DNA of 64,000 bases from UBA1479 sp040218445. GTDB taxonomy: Bacteria > Pseudomonadota > Alphaproteobacteria > Rhodospirillales > Casp-alpha2. The stretch covers positions 1-64,000 of the forward strand of contig JAVJRK010000003.1 in assembly GCA_040218445.1 (NCBI GenBank), written 5' to 3'. Positions 25,826 to 33,628 of the stretch are shown here, piece after piece (position 1 is the stretch's first letter; the number at the start of each line of letters is the position of its first letter). The position numbers were made by a program, and so were the translations under genes. The notes beneath the pieces were generated by a model. It was not told where the DNA came from. It did not search any database and worked only from the letters and a program-made list of their open reading frames with translations.

Positions 25826-26419
25826 TTATTGGGCGATTTTGATGATATCGCCCTCGGTGACGACCCAATCAAGGCGTGCGTCGTACCCTGCGTGGGGTAC
25901 GGCGTCAACTTCCTGGGCCGCATAAGCGCAACCGGCGGCAACGACCGATTCGTTTTCGGCCCGCAGTCCTTCCAGCGTCCGGTCATAAAAACCGCCGCCC
26001 CATCCAAGCCGATATCCCGTGCGGTCAAAAGCCAACAGCGGCACCAACAGAAGATCGGGAGAAACCTCATCGGCTCCCCGGGCCGGATGACGGGTGCCGA
26101 ACACGCCGTCTTCCAATGCGCCGCCCGTCGACCAGGCACGAAACCTCAGGGGCCGCGCCTTATCCGTCACCACCGGCAGGCAGCACTGCCAGCCCATGGC
26201 GGCCAGTGCCTCCAGCGCCGGCAGGACATCCATCTCATCCCCCATGGCCAAGTACCCAGACACCCAACCGGGCGCCATATCCTTGGCCAGCGCCGCCGCG
26301 TGACGAGCAAGAGTGAATGCCGCACCGGGGGCTGCCTGATGGGCCTTGGCCCGCCGTTGGGCGGAAGTATCACGCAGGGCTTTCTTCGCTGCCAGGATAT
26401 CGTCGTTGGGCGTGGTCAC
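25826..26419 (-). CDS. fau: 5-formyltetrahydrofolate cyclo-ligase
   Basis: A 197-residue enzyme turning 5-formyl-THF back into 5,10-methenyl-THF using ATP. Characteristic segments are AAKKALRDTSAQRRA, the substrate strand DLLLVPLLAFDRTGYRLGWG and GGGFYDRTL, the ATP/folate loop. The start is a GTG at 26419. It is the gene immediately downstream of 6S RNA, as in many proteobacteria where ssrS and fau (ygfA) are co-transcribed. Confidence 0.94.
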   Translation of the reverse strand: MTTPNDDILAAKKALRDTSAQRRAKAHQAAPGAAFTLARHAAALAKDMAPGWVSGYLAMGDEMDVLPALEALAAMGWQCCLPVVTDKARPLRFRAWSTGGALEDGVFGTRHPARGADEVSPDLLLVPLLAFDRTGYRLGWGGGFYDRTLEGLRAENESVVAAGCAYAAQEVDAVPHAGYDARLDWVVTEGDIIKIAQ

Positions 26420-26504
26420 GTATCGGATGCCTCTGGCCGAAGATTTCTGGCCCGATGCCTTTGGGAAGGATGGAGAACTTTCAAAAAAGTCGGCGGTGCC
26501 GCAG

Positions 26505-26660
26505 TAGCCGTCGGCGTACTAAATATCCTCCGTGGCCTGCAGTGCAGGTGGGCGCCGTAATACCGAGCCCTCAGGACGAACCCGTGGTGCCCGGCAGGGA
26601 CAGCTCCCGAGGAAGTCGCATCGCCCCAGGGATATTGAGCCTAACGTACTCCGCAGCGCT
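26505..26660 (-). ncRNA. ssrS: 6S RNA
   Basis: This minus-strand stretch lies between zapA and fau, the conserved place of 6S RNA. Its ends pair: AATATCC (complement of 26630-26636) with GGATATT (complement of 26522-26528), and outside that GGAGTAC (26652-26646) with GTACGCC (26519-26513). The inside has the conserved arm containing CCTCGGGAGCTGTCCC and the long G/C arms around a central bubble. 6S RNA binds sigma-70 RNA polymerase as a promoter mimic and represses it in stationary phase. The ends are approximate. Confidence 0.88.
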
Positions 26661-26676
26661 CCGCCTGTCGCAGAAC

Positions 26677-27012
26677 CTATGCCTGTTCGAGCCCCGCGGC
26701 AATGCCTTCGATGCGTTCGGCGAAACTTTCAAGCGTGCGGCTGACTTTTTCCTCGGATTCGATGATCCGGGCGACACCTTCGCTTTTGCGGCTGATCGTC
26801 TCCAGCTCTGAATAGGCGTCGGACAATTCATCGGCCAGCAGCAGGCTGACCATGACCAATAACCGCGCGTCTCCGGCCTGCCCGACGGCGGCGACCAGTT
26901 CCTGAACGCGGTTATCGACATATTTACCAAGGCGTGAAAGATGGGCTTCCTGCCCATCGTCGCAAGCGACCTGATACTGGCGCCCGTTGATGCTGACGGT
27001 GACGTGGGCCAT
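26677..27012 (-). CDS. zapA: Cell division protein ZapA
   Basis: A 111-residue FtsZ-associated protein that bundles FtsZ filaments. The N-terminal domain begins HVTVSINGRQYQVACDDGQE and contains LGKYVDNRVQELV; the C-terminal half is a long helix (ADELSDAYSELETISRK onward) for coiled-coil dimerisation. It lies upstream of 6S RNA and downstream of a small coiled-coil gene. Confidence 0.93.
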   Translation of the reverse strand: MAHVTVSINGRQYQVACDDGQEAHLSRLGKYVDNRVQELVAAVGQAGDARLLVMVSLLLADELSDAYSELETISRKSEGVARIIESEEKVSRTLESFAERIEGIAAGLEQA

Positions 27013-27031
27013 GGCGACTGTTCCCTGCTTC

Positions 27032-27271
27032 CTAGCTGCCGAGAACTTTTTCGAGGCGCCCGATCGCACCATCCAGGCGTCCCTTGACCTCTTCGTTCAC
27101 GGCCTGCAGGTGGGCATTTTCCTGGCGCAGGGCATCGCTGTCGCCCCCGTCATTGCCCGTGCCGCCGCCCATGGCGCTGCGAGTCTGGACCACTTTTTCC
27201 AGGCGCGAAAGCGCGCTGTCCAGGCGCTCGAACGCACGATCCACTCGTGATGGTTTTGTAATTGTCGACAC
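27032..27271 (-). CDS. Small coiled-coil protein upstream of zapA (DUF4164-like)
   Basis: A 79-residue hypothetical protein made of two heptad-rich segments, RAFERLDSALSRLEKVVQ and ENAHLQAVNEEVKGRLDGAI, joined by a short Gly/Asp-rich break. It resembles the DUF4164 family usually found directly before zapA in alphaproteobacteria. The GTG at 27271 follows GGGGGAT at good spacing. Its place in the zapA unit suggests a division-related partner, but no function is established. Confidence 0.75.
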   Translation of the reverse strand: MSTITKPSRVDRAFERLDSALSRLEKVVQTRSAMGGGTGNDGGDSDALRQENAHLQAVNEEVKGRLDGAIGRLEKVLGS

Positions 27272-27326
27272 GCGTATCCCCCAGCCCAACTAATTTCTCA
27301 TTGCTTAGTGGGCAAAAACTGGATGG

Positions 27327-27355
27327 AGAATAGGAGCCTATACATACAAGTTCAA
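27327..27355 (-). promoter_or_regulatory. Candidate promoter for the zapA-6S-fau unit
   Basis: On the minus strand TTGAAC (27355-27350) and TATTCT (27332-27327) are separated by exactly 17 nt. This would start transcription about 50 nt before the GTG of the coiled-coil gene and could carry through zapA into 6S RNA and fau. Confidence 0.6.
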
Positions 27356-27382
27356 CCATTACATCAATTGCGCGCCGATCAT

Positions 27383-27436
27383 GCCCGGTCAGCCGGGCGT
27401 TCGCGGGTTTACACAAACGGCCCGGTAGCCTATATG
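27383..27436 (+). promoter_or_regulatory. Candidate gap promoter with adjacent palindrome
   Basis: TTTACA (27408-27413) and TATATG (27431-27436) stand 17 nt apart and would give gap a leader of about 65 nt. Immediately upstream GCCCGG-TCAG-CCGGGC (27383-27398) is a perfect 6-bp palindrome just before the -35, a position where an activator or repressor could act. The promoter diverges from that of the zapA unit. Confidence 0.55.
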
Positions 27437-27509
27437 CTCGCCACGGACCGAGGCTTCGCTCGCAGGGGCCTCGACGCAGGAAATTCATCGAGAAATTACG
27501 GAGGCATTC

Positions 27510-28517
27510 ATGGCGGTTCGGGTTGCGATCAACGGTTTCGGAAGAATTGGTCGCCTGGTTCTACGGGGCATTCTGGAATCACGGCGCAATGACGTCGAAG
27601 TGGTGGCCATCAACGATCTGGGCTCACCGGAAATGAACGCCCATCTTCTCAAATACGATTCGGTCCACGGTCCGCTGAACATGGACGTGACGGTCACGGG
27701 TGACGAAATGAACGTCGGCGCCGGGCCGATCAAGGTGACCGCCGAACGCGATCCCGCCGCCCTTCCCTGGAAGGAACTGGGCGTTGACGTGGCCCTGGAA
27801 TGCACGGGCCTGTTCACCGACCGTGACAGCGCCGCCAAGCATTTGGATGCAGGCGCCGGCAAGGTTCTGGTTTCCGCCCCGGCATCAGGCGTCGATATGA
27901 CGGTCGTCTACGGCGTCAACCACGACAAACTGGAAGCCGGCCACACGGTCGTTTCCAACGCGTCCTGCACGACCAACTGCCTGGCACCGGTGGCCGATGT
28001 GCTGCATTCCCTGGTCGGCATCGAAAAAGGCTACATGACGACGATTCACGCCTATACCGGCGATCAGCGCCCGCTCGACACGCTGCATTCCGACCCGCGC
28101 CGGGCGCGCGCCTGCGCGGTTTCCATGATCCCGACGTCGACCGGTGCGGCCAAGGCCGTGGGTCTGGTTCTGCCGGAACTGCAGGGCAAGCTGGACGGCA
28201 CCGCCATCCGCGTGCCGACGCCCAACGTATCCTTGGTCGACCTGACCTTCACCGCCGCCAAGTCGACCACGGTCGAGGAAATCAACGCGGCCATGCTCGA
28301 AGCCTCCAACGGGCGCCTCAAGGGTGTGCTCGCCTATAACACCGAGCCGCTGGTTTCGATCGACTTCAACCACAATCCCGCAAGCTCGACCTTCGATTCC
28401 ACCCAGACCCAGGTGATCGAGGGTAACTTCGTCCGCGTGCTCAGCTGGTACGACAACGAATGGGGCTTCTCCAACCGCATGCCGGACACCGCGTTGGCCA
28501 TGCACGGCGCCAAGTAG
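27510..28517 (+). CDS. gap: Glyceraldehyde-3-phosphate dehydrogenase
   Basis: A 335-residue class I GAPDH of glycolysis and gluconeogenesis. It shows the NAD fold INGFGRIGRLVLRG, the catalytic SNASCTTNCLAP with Cys153, the partner histidine in THAYTGDQRPLD, and WYDNEWGFSNRM at the C-terminus. ACGGAGG lies 5 nt before the ATG. The cofactor-selecting segment VVAINDLG ends its beta strand in Asn-Asp, compatible with NAD use. Downstream genes follow closely, although no pgk or fba is adjacent. Confidence 0.97.
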   Translation: MAVRVAINGFGRIGRLVLRGILESRRNDVEVVAINDLGSPEMNAHLLKYDSVHGPLNMDVTVTGDEMNVGAGPIKVTAERDPAALPWKELGVDVALECTGLFTDRDSAAKHLDAGAGKVLVSAPASGVDMTVVYGVNHDKLEAGHTVVSNASCTTNCLAPVADVLHSLVGIEKGYMTTIHAYTGDQRPLDTLHSDPRRARACAVSMIPTSTGAAKAVGLVLPELQGKLDGTAIRVPTPNVSLVDLTFTAAKSTTVEEINAAMLEASNGRLKGVLAYNTEPLVSIDFNHNPASSTFDSTQTQVIEGNFVRVLSWYDNEWGFSNRMPDTALAMHGAK

Positions 28518-28537
28518 CAAACGGGACGAGGCATGAC

Positions 28538-28981
28538 ATGACGGGGGGTGCGACACCGCAACCGGCCGCCCCCCCGGCATCCGTCATCATCCATGACCTG
28601 GATCAGGCGCGCCACGTTCTGGCCGCCGCCGTCCGCACGGAATGCCCCGTGCAACTGGTCAGCGCCCCCGGCGCCGGCGCCTATCTGGGCCCGGCCCTGT
28701 TCAAGCAGCTTATCGATCAGGCCCGCGCCGCCCAACCGGCGGCACGGGTCACGTCGTGCCTGGATTGCGGGGACGAACCCGGAACGGCCATGAACGCCAT
28801 CCGCCACGAGGTCGAAGCCATTTCCCTTTCCGCCGAACCGGATGTTCTGTCCAAGGTCGGTGATGCGGCCCGACGAATGGGTGTAAGACTAACGCCACGA
28901 CCGGCACCATTGCTTGACATGGCGGAACAGGGTGCCGCCGACCAGCTTGATGCCTGGCTTTCTGGAGACACGAATTCATGA
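28538..28981 (+). CDS. Conserved hypothetical protein between gap and thiE
   Basis: A 147-residue protein I do not recognise. It begins with a Pro/Ala-rich segment and continues as a small alpha/beta domain: the strands VIIHDLDQARHVL and CPVQLVSAPGAGAYLGP, a Cys pair in VTSCLDCGDEPGTAMNA, and SLSAEPDVLSKVGDAARRMG. The pattern of short strands and helices recalls half of a TIM barrel, but that is only an impression. The ATG at 28538 follows GAGG; its stop overlaps the thiE start (ATGA), so the two are translationally coupled. Confidence 0.7.
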   Translation: MTGGATPQPAAPPASVIIHDLDQARHVLAAAVRTECPVQLVSAPGAGAYLGPALFKQLIDQARAAQPAARVTSCLDCGDEPGTAMNAIRHEVEAISLSAEPDVLSKVGDAARRMGVRLTPRPAPLLDMAEQGAADQLDAWLSGDTNS

Positions 28982-29640
28982 CCGATGGCGATATCGACCA
29001 TGGCAACGAATATTGCCAGCTGTACCTGGTCACCCCTCCGGCGTTCGATCCGAACGTCTTCGCGGATGACCTTATGGCCGCCCTGGATGCGGGGCCGGTC
29101 GGTGCGGTTCAATTGCGCCTGAAAGACGTCGACGACGATATCATCCGCCAAGCCGCCGAAAGGCTTCTGCCGATCTGCCGGGACCGGGACGTGCCGCTGA
29201 TCATGAACGACCACCCCGATTTGGCCGTGGAAACGGATTGTGACGGCGTCCATGTGGGTCAGGGAGATGCATCCTACATCGATGCGCGCAAGACCGTCGG
29301 GGACGACCGCGCCGTCGGCGTGACCTGCCATTCATCGCGGCATTTGGCCATGGAGGCCGGCGAGGCCGGCGCCGACTACGTCGCCTTCGGCGCCTTTTTC
29401 CCGACAGGAACGAAACAGGTCGCCCATCAGGCCGAGATCGACATCCTGAGTTGGTGGAGCGAACTGTTTGTCGTCCCCTGTGTCGCCATCGGCGGCATCA
29501 CGGTCGAGAACTGTCCGCCCCTGGTTGCCGCCGGTGCCGACTTTCTGGCAGTTGTATCAGGGGTTTGGGACTACGAAGGAGGGCCTGGTGCCGCGGTCGA
29601 GGCTTTTAACAAAGTATTCGAGGAAGCGCCCCTCGGCTGA
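28978..29640 (+). CDS. thiE: Thiamine-phosphate synthase (ThiE)
   Basis: A 220-residue TIM-barrel enzyme that couples HMP-pyrophosphate with thiazole phosphate. Landmarks are CQLYLVTPP, VGAVQLRLKD, LIMNDHPDLAVETDCDGVHV with the Mg-binding Asp, the GQGD turn, and the phosphate-binding VAIGGITVENCPPLVAAGAD. VGVTCHSSRH stands where canonical ThiE has a GxS phosphate motif, and the segment YVAFGAFFPTGTK is also typical. The alternative is the ThiE-like TenI family; the conserved Mg and HMP contacts favour ThiE. Confidence 0.88.
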   Translation: MTDGDIDHGNEYCQLYLVTPPAFDPNVFADDLMAALDAGPVGAVQLRLKDVDDDIIRQAAERLLPICRDRDVPLIMNDHPDLAVETDCDGVHVGQGDASYIDARKTVGDDRAVGVTCHSSRHLAMEAGEAGADYVAFGAFFPTGTKQVAHQAEIDILSWWSELFVVPCVAIGGITVENCPPLVAAGADFLAVVSGVWDYEGGPGAAVEAFNKVFEEAPLG

Positions 29641-29730
29641 TCGGCGCTGTGGGCCGTTGCCTCGCCGGAAACAACCTGCTAGCTTCCGCGCCGCTTTCAC
29701 CCCCACCAACTTTCTTGCAGGCGAACGGAC

Positions 29731-30300
29731 ATGAAAATCGACGGCAACGCCATTCGACCCGGTATGGTCATTGAACATCAGGGCCGTCTGTGGCGCGCGG
29801 TAAAAACCGCCCATACACAACCCGGCAAGGGTGGTGCTTATCTTCAAGTGGAATTGCGCGAACTTCGCGACGGCACCAAGCTGAATGAACGCTTCCGCTC
29901 GTCGGAAAAGGTCGAGCGCGCAACCCTGGAGCAAAAGGAATATCAGTTCCTGTTCGCCGACGGCGAGATGTACACCTTCATGGACAACGAGTCCTATGAA
30001 CAGGTGATGCTGAACGGCAGCCAGATCGGCGACGATCAGACACCCTATCTGCAAGACGGCATGACCGTAATCATCGAAAGCCACGAGGGCGATCCCATCG
30101 GCGTCCAACTGCCCGACCGCGTGACCTTGGAGGTCGTCGAGACCGAAGCCGTGGTCAAAGGTCAGACGGCGGCATCGTCCTATAAGCCGGCCCTTTTGGA
30201 TAACGGCGTGCGGACGTCCGTGCCGCCGCATATCGAAACCGGCACCCGCATCGTCATCAATCCCGCCGAAGGCACCTATGTGGAGCGTGCGAAGGACTGA
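29731..30300 (+). CDS. efp: Elongation factor P
   Basis: A 189-residue three-domain factor that relieves ribosomes stalled at polyproline. The start MKIDGNAIRPGMVIEHQG and the loop TQPGKGGAYLQVELR carry the conserved lysine (Lys33) that sits in the ribosomal P site, the usual point of modification. The end GTRIVINPAEGTYVERAKD is typical. No epmA or epmB is nearby. It lies between thiE and suhB with short gaps. Several strongly polyproline proteins are encoded close by (31404, tolA). Confidence 0.96.
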   Translation: MKIDGNAIRPGMVIEHQGRLWRAVKTAHTQPGKGGAYLQVELRELRDGTKLNERFRSSEKVERATLEQKEYQFLFADGEMYTFMDNESYEQVMLNGSQIGDDQTPYLQDGMTVIIESHEGDPIGVQLPDRVTLEVVETEAVVKGQTAASSYKPALLDNGVRTSVPPHIETGTRIVINPAEGTYVERAKD

Positions 30301-30360
30301 GCCCTCCAGCTCCGCCCTTCCCACCCTGATCCGACCAGAACGCTTGAAACAAGGCCCGCC

Positions 30361-31164
30361 ATGCTGCGCACGCCCCTGATAAACGTCATGACCGCCGCCG
30401 CCCAAAAAGCGGCACGGGGTCTCGTCCGCGATTTCGGCGAGGTCGAACACCTGCAGGTCTCGAAAAAGGGCCCGTCCGACTTCGTTTCGACCGCCGATAA
30501 AAAGGCCGAGAAAGTCCTGTTCGAGGAACTTCAAAAGGCACGCCCGAAATACGGCTTCCTGATGGAAGAACGCGGCGTGATCGAAGGGTCCGACAGCTCC
30601 AACCGCTGGATCATCGACCCGCTGGACGGCACGACCAACTTCCTGCACAGCATTCCCCAGTTCGCCATTTCCATCGCATTGGAGCGGGACGGACAGATTT
30701 TCGCCGGTGTAATTTACAACCCGGTGTCCGATGAAATGTTCGTCGCCGAGAAAGGCCAGGGAGCGTTTCTCAACGGCCGCCGGTTGCGCGTCTCTGCCCG
30801 GCGCAATATCGCCGAATCCCTGTTCGCTACGGGTATCCCGTTTCTCGGCCGGGACAACCATGACCTGTTCCTCAAGCAATTGCGCGCCATCATGGCCGTA
30901 TCCGCGGGCGTACGGCGCAATGGGGCCGCATCCCTGGACCTTGCCTGGGTCGCTGCCGGACGGTTCGAAGGATTTTGGGAGCAGAACCTTCAGGCCTGGG
31001 ACATGGCGGCAGGACTGATCCTTGTGTCCGAAGCGGGCGGCTTTATTTCCGACCTTGCCGGCGGGCGTGACATTCTCACACGCGGTGATATCGTCGCCGG
31101 CAACGACGCCATGCATCCGGCGCTGCTTAAGACTCTGCGTGAAGCCGCTGCCAGCGGCGATTGA
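30361..31164 (+). CDS. suhB: Inositol monophosphatase family protein SuhB
   Basis: A 267-residue Mg2+-dependent phosphatase. The metal and substrate motifs are WIIDPLDGTTNFLHS (83-97), GVIYNPVSDEMFVAEKGQGA and the late WDMAAGLILVSEAGG. In enteric bacteria SuhB also takes part in rRNA antitermination with Nus factors. It follows efp by 60 bp, an arrangement common in alphaproteobacteria. Confidence 0.94.
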   Translation: MLRTPLINVMTAAAQKAARGLVRDFGEVEHLQVSKKGPSDFVSTADKKAEKVLFEELQKARPKYGFLMEERGVIEGSDSSNRWIIDPLDGTTNFLHSIPQFAISIALERDGQIFAGVIYNPVSDEMFVAEKGQGAFLNGRRLRVSARRNIAESLFATGIPFLGRDNHDLFLKQLRAIMAVSAGVRRNGAASLDLAWVAAGRFEGFWEQNLQAWDMAAGLILVSEAGGFISDLAGGRDILTRGDIVAGNDAMHPALLKTLREAAASGD

Positions 31165-31403
31165 TTTCCGGATAACTCGGCGAAATCCCCCCTCGACAGC
31201 GCCCGAAAAGCGTCATAATTCCCTGTTGTTGTATAAGGGCTTTACGGTTGTCCAGCGCATCGCCGTTGGTTAAGGTGATCGCCTTGGATTCCGTCGCTGA
31301 CCGGCGCGGTACAACAGGTTCAAGCAGAACCGGGCCCGTCATACCGGAAGGGCGACAACAAGCCGGAAGAAGGCAACAGGGAAGAATGGGGAGACACCGT
31401 CCG

Positions 31404-32402
31404 ATGACAACCTCGCGGTTTTTGACCGGCGCAATTGTCCTTGCTTTGGTGCCCATGGCGCTGGCATCGACCCCGGTCGAGGCACAAGTGAGCAGCTACG
31501 CGGACGGCGCCGTGTCCATTGATCTGGGCGCTTTGCCCGGCGGCGGATACGGCCCGACGATCGCCGTAACCGGTGAAGAAGGCGCTGCCCCTTATACGGG
31601 TGCCCTGCGCGTTCCCGGCCCGAACCGGCCGCGTTCACAGTTGTTCGTCGCCCCGGAAAAATCCGCTCCGCTGCGGAAATTGAAAGTCACCCGGGCGGAA
31701 CCGAAACCGGCGCCACGGCCTAGGTCCACGGTATCGACCGAGCCCAAGATGGCCACCAAAGCCCCGCCGCCGCCCATGCCGTCGAAACCCGCACCGGCCG
31801 CGGATGCCCCGGCACCATTGACCGCCTCAGCCCCGCCGCCGCCTGCGACACCTTCGACCCCCGGCAAACCGGGCGAACAGAAAATGGCCGATGCCACGCC
31901 GCCGGCAGCCCCGGAACAACCTGCCGCCCCCATGACTGAAACAAAGGACGCAGCCCCACCGCCGCCGCCGCCCGTGCCCGGTTCGGCCGCCGTTCCGCCG
32001 CCCCCGCCGCCGCCCGCGACCACCACGCCGGTTCCCACACCGCTTGAAGCCAAGTCTGAAAGCGTTGCGTCCCTGACACCCGGCGAAGACGGCCGTTTGA
32101 TCCGCGTCGAATTCGATGCCAGCCAATCGAAGCTACCCGATAGCGCCAAGCCGAATCTTTTGAAATTGGCGGAACAGGTCAAGGACAAGCGCGACGTGCG
32201 CCTGCAGCTTCTGGCCTATGCCGGGGGGGATGATCTGAAATCGAACCGCGCCCGGCGTCTGTCGCTGTCCCGGGCGTTGTCCGTCCGATCATTCCTGATC
32301 GAAAGCGGCATCCGTTCGACCCGCATCGACGTCCGCGCACTTGGCGACAAAACCTCCGACGACCCCAAGAACCGGGTCGACATCACCCTGGCGTCGCGTT
32401 GA
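31404..32402 (+). CDS. Proline-rich OmpA-family envelope protein
   Basis: A 332-residue exported protein. A signal peptide ends near TPVEAQ; residues about 90-215 are an extended Pro/Ala-rich tether with several runs of five to seven prolines; residues about 225-332 form an OmpA-like peptidoglycan-binding domain (FDASQSKLPDSAKPNLLKLA, LAYAGGDDLKSNRARRLSLS, KNRVDITLASR). The ATG at 31404 is preceded by GGGGAG; an in-frame ATG at 31386 is possible. It directly precedes the MotA-like/MotB-like pair, so it may be a third part of the same envelope machine. The tether length suits a span from a membrane to peptidoglycan. Confidence 0.8.
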   Translation: MTTSRFLTGAIVLALVPMALASTPVEAQVSSYADGAVSIDLGALPGGGYGPTIAVTGEEGAAPYTGALRVPGPNRPRSQLFVAPEKSAPLRKLKVTRAEPKPAPRPRSTVSTEPKMATKAPPPPMPSKPAPAADAPAPLTASAPPPPATPSTPGKPGEQKMADATPPAAPEQPAAPMTETKDAAPPPPPPVPGSAAVPPPPPPPATTTPVPTPLEAKSESVASLTPGEDGRLIRVEFDASQSKLPDSAKPNLLKLAEQVKDKRDVRLQLLAYAGGDDLKSNRARRLSLSRALSVRSFLIESGIRSTRIDVRALGDKTSDDPKNRVDITLASR

Positions 32403-32465
32403 CGGCCTAGGAGGGCATCCCTTGACGCCCCGCGCACCGAAAGGACCTTGTAAGGCCCCTCGCCC

Positions 32466-33575
32466 ATGACGCGCCCAAACCGATACCTGATCAGAATGAT
32501 CCTGTTTCTCGGCGCCGTGGTTGCGGTCTGCGCACCGCTGTTCGAGCCCTTACGCATTGCCTTCCTCGCCAACGCGCCATTGAACGGCGGGATTCTCGCC
32601 GTCCTGGCCTTGGGCATTGCCTATAACTTCCTGCAGGTCGGCCGCCTGAAACCCGAGGTCGAATGGGTCGAAAGTTATCGCCGCGAAGGGGCTCAACTGT
32701 CGCAGCCAAGCCCGCCCCGCCTGCTCGGCCCGATGGCCGCCATGTTGGGACAGCGTTCGGGCCGACTGACGCTTTCGACGACATCCCTGCGTACCCTGCT
32801 GGACGGTCTGGTCTCACGCCTTGACGAATCGCGTGATATCTCGCGCTACATTATCGGCCTGCTGATTTTCTTAGGATTGCTCGGCACCTTCTGGGGCCTG
32901 CTGGAAACCGTTGATTCGGTCAAGGACGTGATCGTCGGGCTGAGCGTTGATTCGGGCGACATCAACGTCATCTTCGACACCCTCAAGAAAGGGTTGGAAA
33001 CACCGCTGGCCGGCATGGGCACGGCTTTCTCGTCCTCCCTGTTCGGGCTTGCGGGCTCCCTGATCCTGGGCTTTTTGGACCTTCAGGCCGGACAGGCGCA
33101 AAACCGGTTCTACAATGACTTGGAAGAATGGCTGTCGAGCCTGACCCGCCTGTCTTCGGGCGCGCTTTCGGGCGATGGCGATCAATCCATGCCGGCCTAT
33201 GTCCAGGCCTTGCTGGAACAGTCGGCGGAGAACCTGGAAAACCTGCAACGCATTCTGTCGCGGGGCGAAGAAAGCCGCATCGAAGCCAATCAAAGCATTC
33301 TGGCGCTGACCGACAAGCTGGACACCCTGACCGATCACATGCGCACGCAGCAGCAATTGATGAAGGAAGTTGCTCTGGGCATAACCCGCGGCAACGAGGG
33401 CGGCGGCATGGATGCGGAAACAAAGGCCAGCATCCGTAATCTGGACCGCTCCTTAAGCCGCCTAGCCGACGATGTCAGCCATGGCCGGGACGAGATCATC
33501 AAAGAGGTCCGGTCCGAGATCAAACTTCTGGCACGAACCATCGCCAACATCGCCGACGGCGAATATGACCGCTAA
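32466..33575 (+). CDS. MotA/TolQ/ExbB-like proton-channel protein
   Basis: A 369-residue inner-membrane protein unlinked to flagellar genes. Predicted helices: about 8-30, 38-58, 125-147 (YIIGLLIFLGLLGTFWGLLE) and 180-202 (FSSSLFGLAGSLILGFLDL). The segment LGLLGTFWGLLETV and the following GMGTAFSSSLFGL are the MotA/TolQ signature. The C-terminal 165 residues form a long cytoplasmic helical tail (SLTRLSSGAL onward, LTDKLDTLTDHMRTQQQL). It lies 54 bp before a MotB/OmpA-like gene, so the two should form a proton-driven stator-like complex whose work is unknown. Confidence 0.82.
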   Translation: MTRPNRYLIRMILFLGAVVAVCAPLFEPLRIAFLANAPLNGGILAVLALGIAYNFLQVGRLKPEVEWVESYRREGAQLSQPSPPRLLGPMAAMLGQRSGRLTLSTTSLRTLLDGLVSRLDESRDISRYIIGLLIFLGLLGTFWGLLETVDSVKDVIVGLSVDSGDINVIFDTLKKGLETPLAGMGTAFSSSLFGLAGSLILGFLDLQAGQAQNRFYNDLEEWLSSLTRLSSGALSGDGDQSMPAYVQALLEQSAENLENLQRILSRGEESRIEANQSILALTDKLDTLTDHMRTQQQLMKEVALGITRGNEGGGMDAETKASIRNLDRSLSRLADDVSHGRDEIIKEVRSEIKLLARTIANIADGEYDR

Positions 33576-33628
33576 GGCCGGGGAACCCGTTTCCGTGGCC
33601 TCAGGCATCCGACATAAGGCAAAGGACC

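Noticed and set aside
29557..31116. 519-codon minus-strand ORF over thiE, efp and suhB
   Set aside because: It spans three solid genes on the other strand and has no homologous look.
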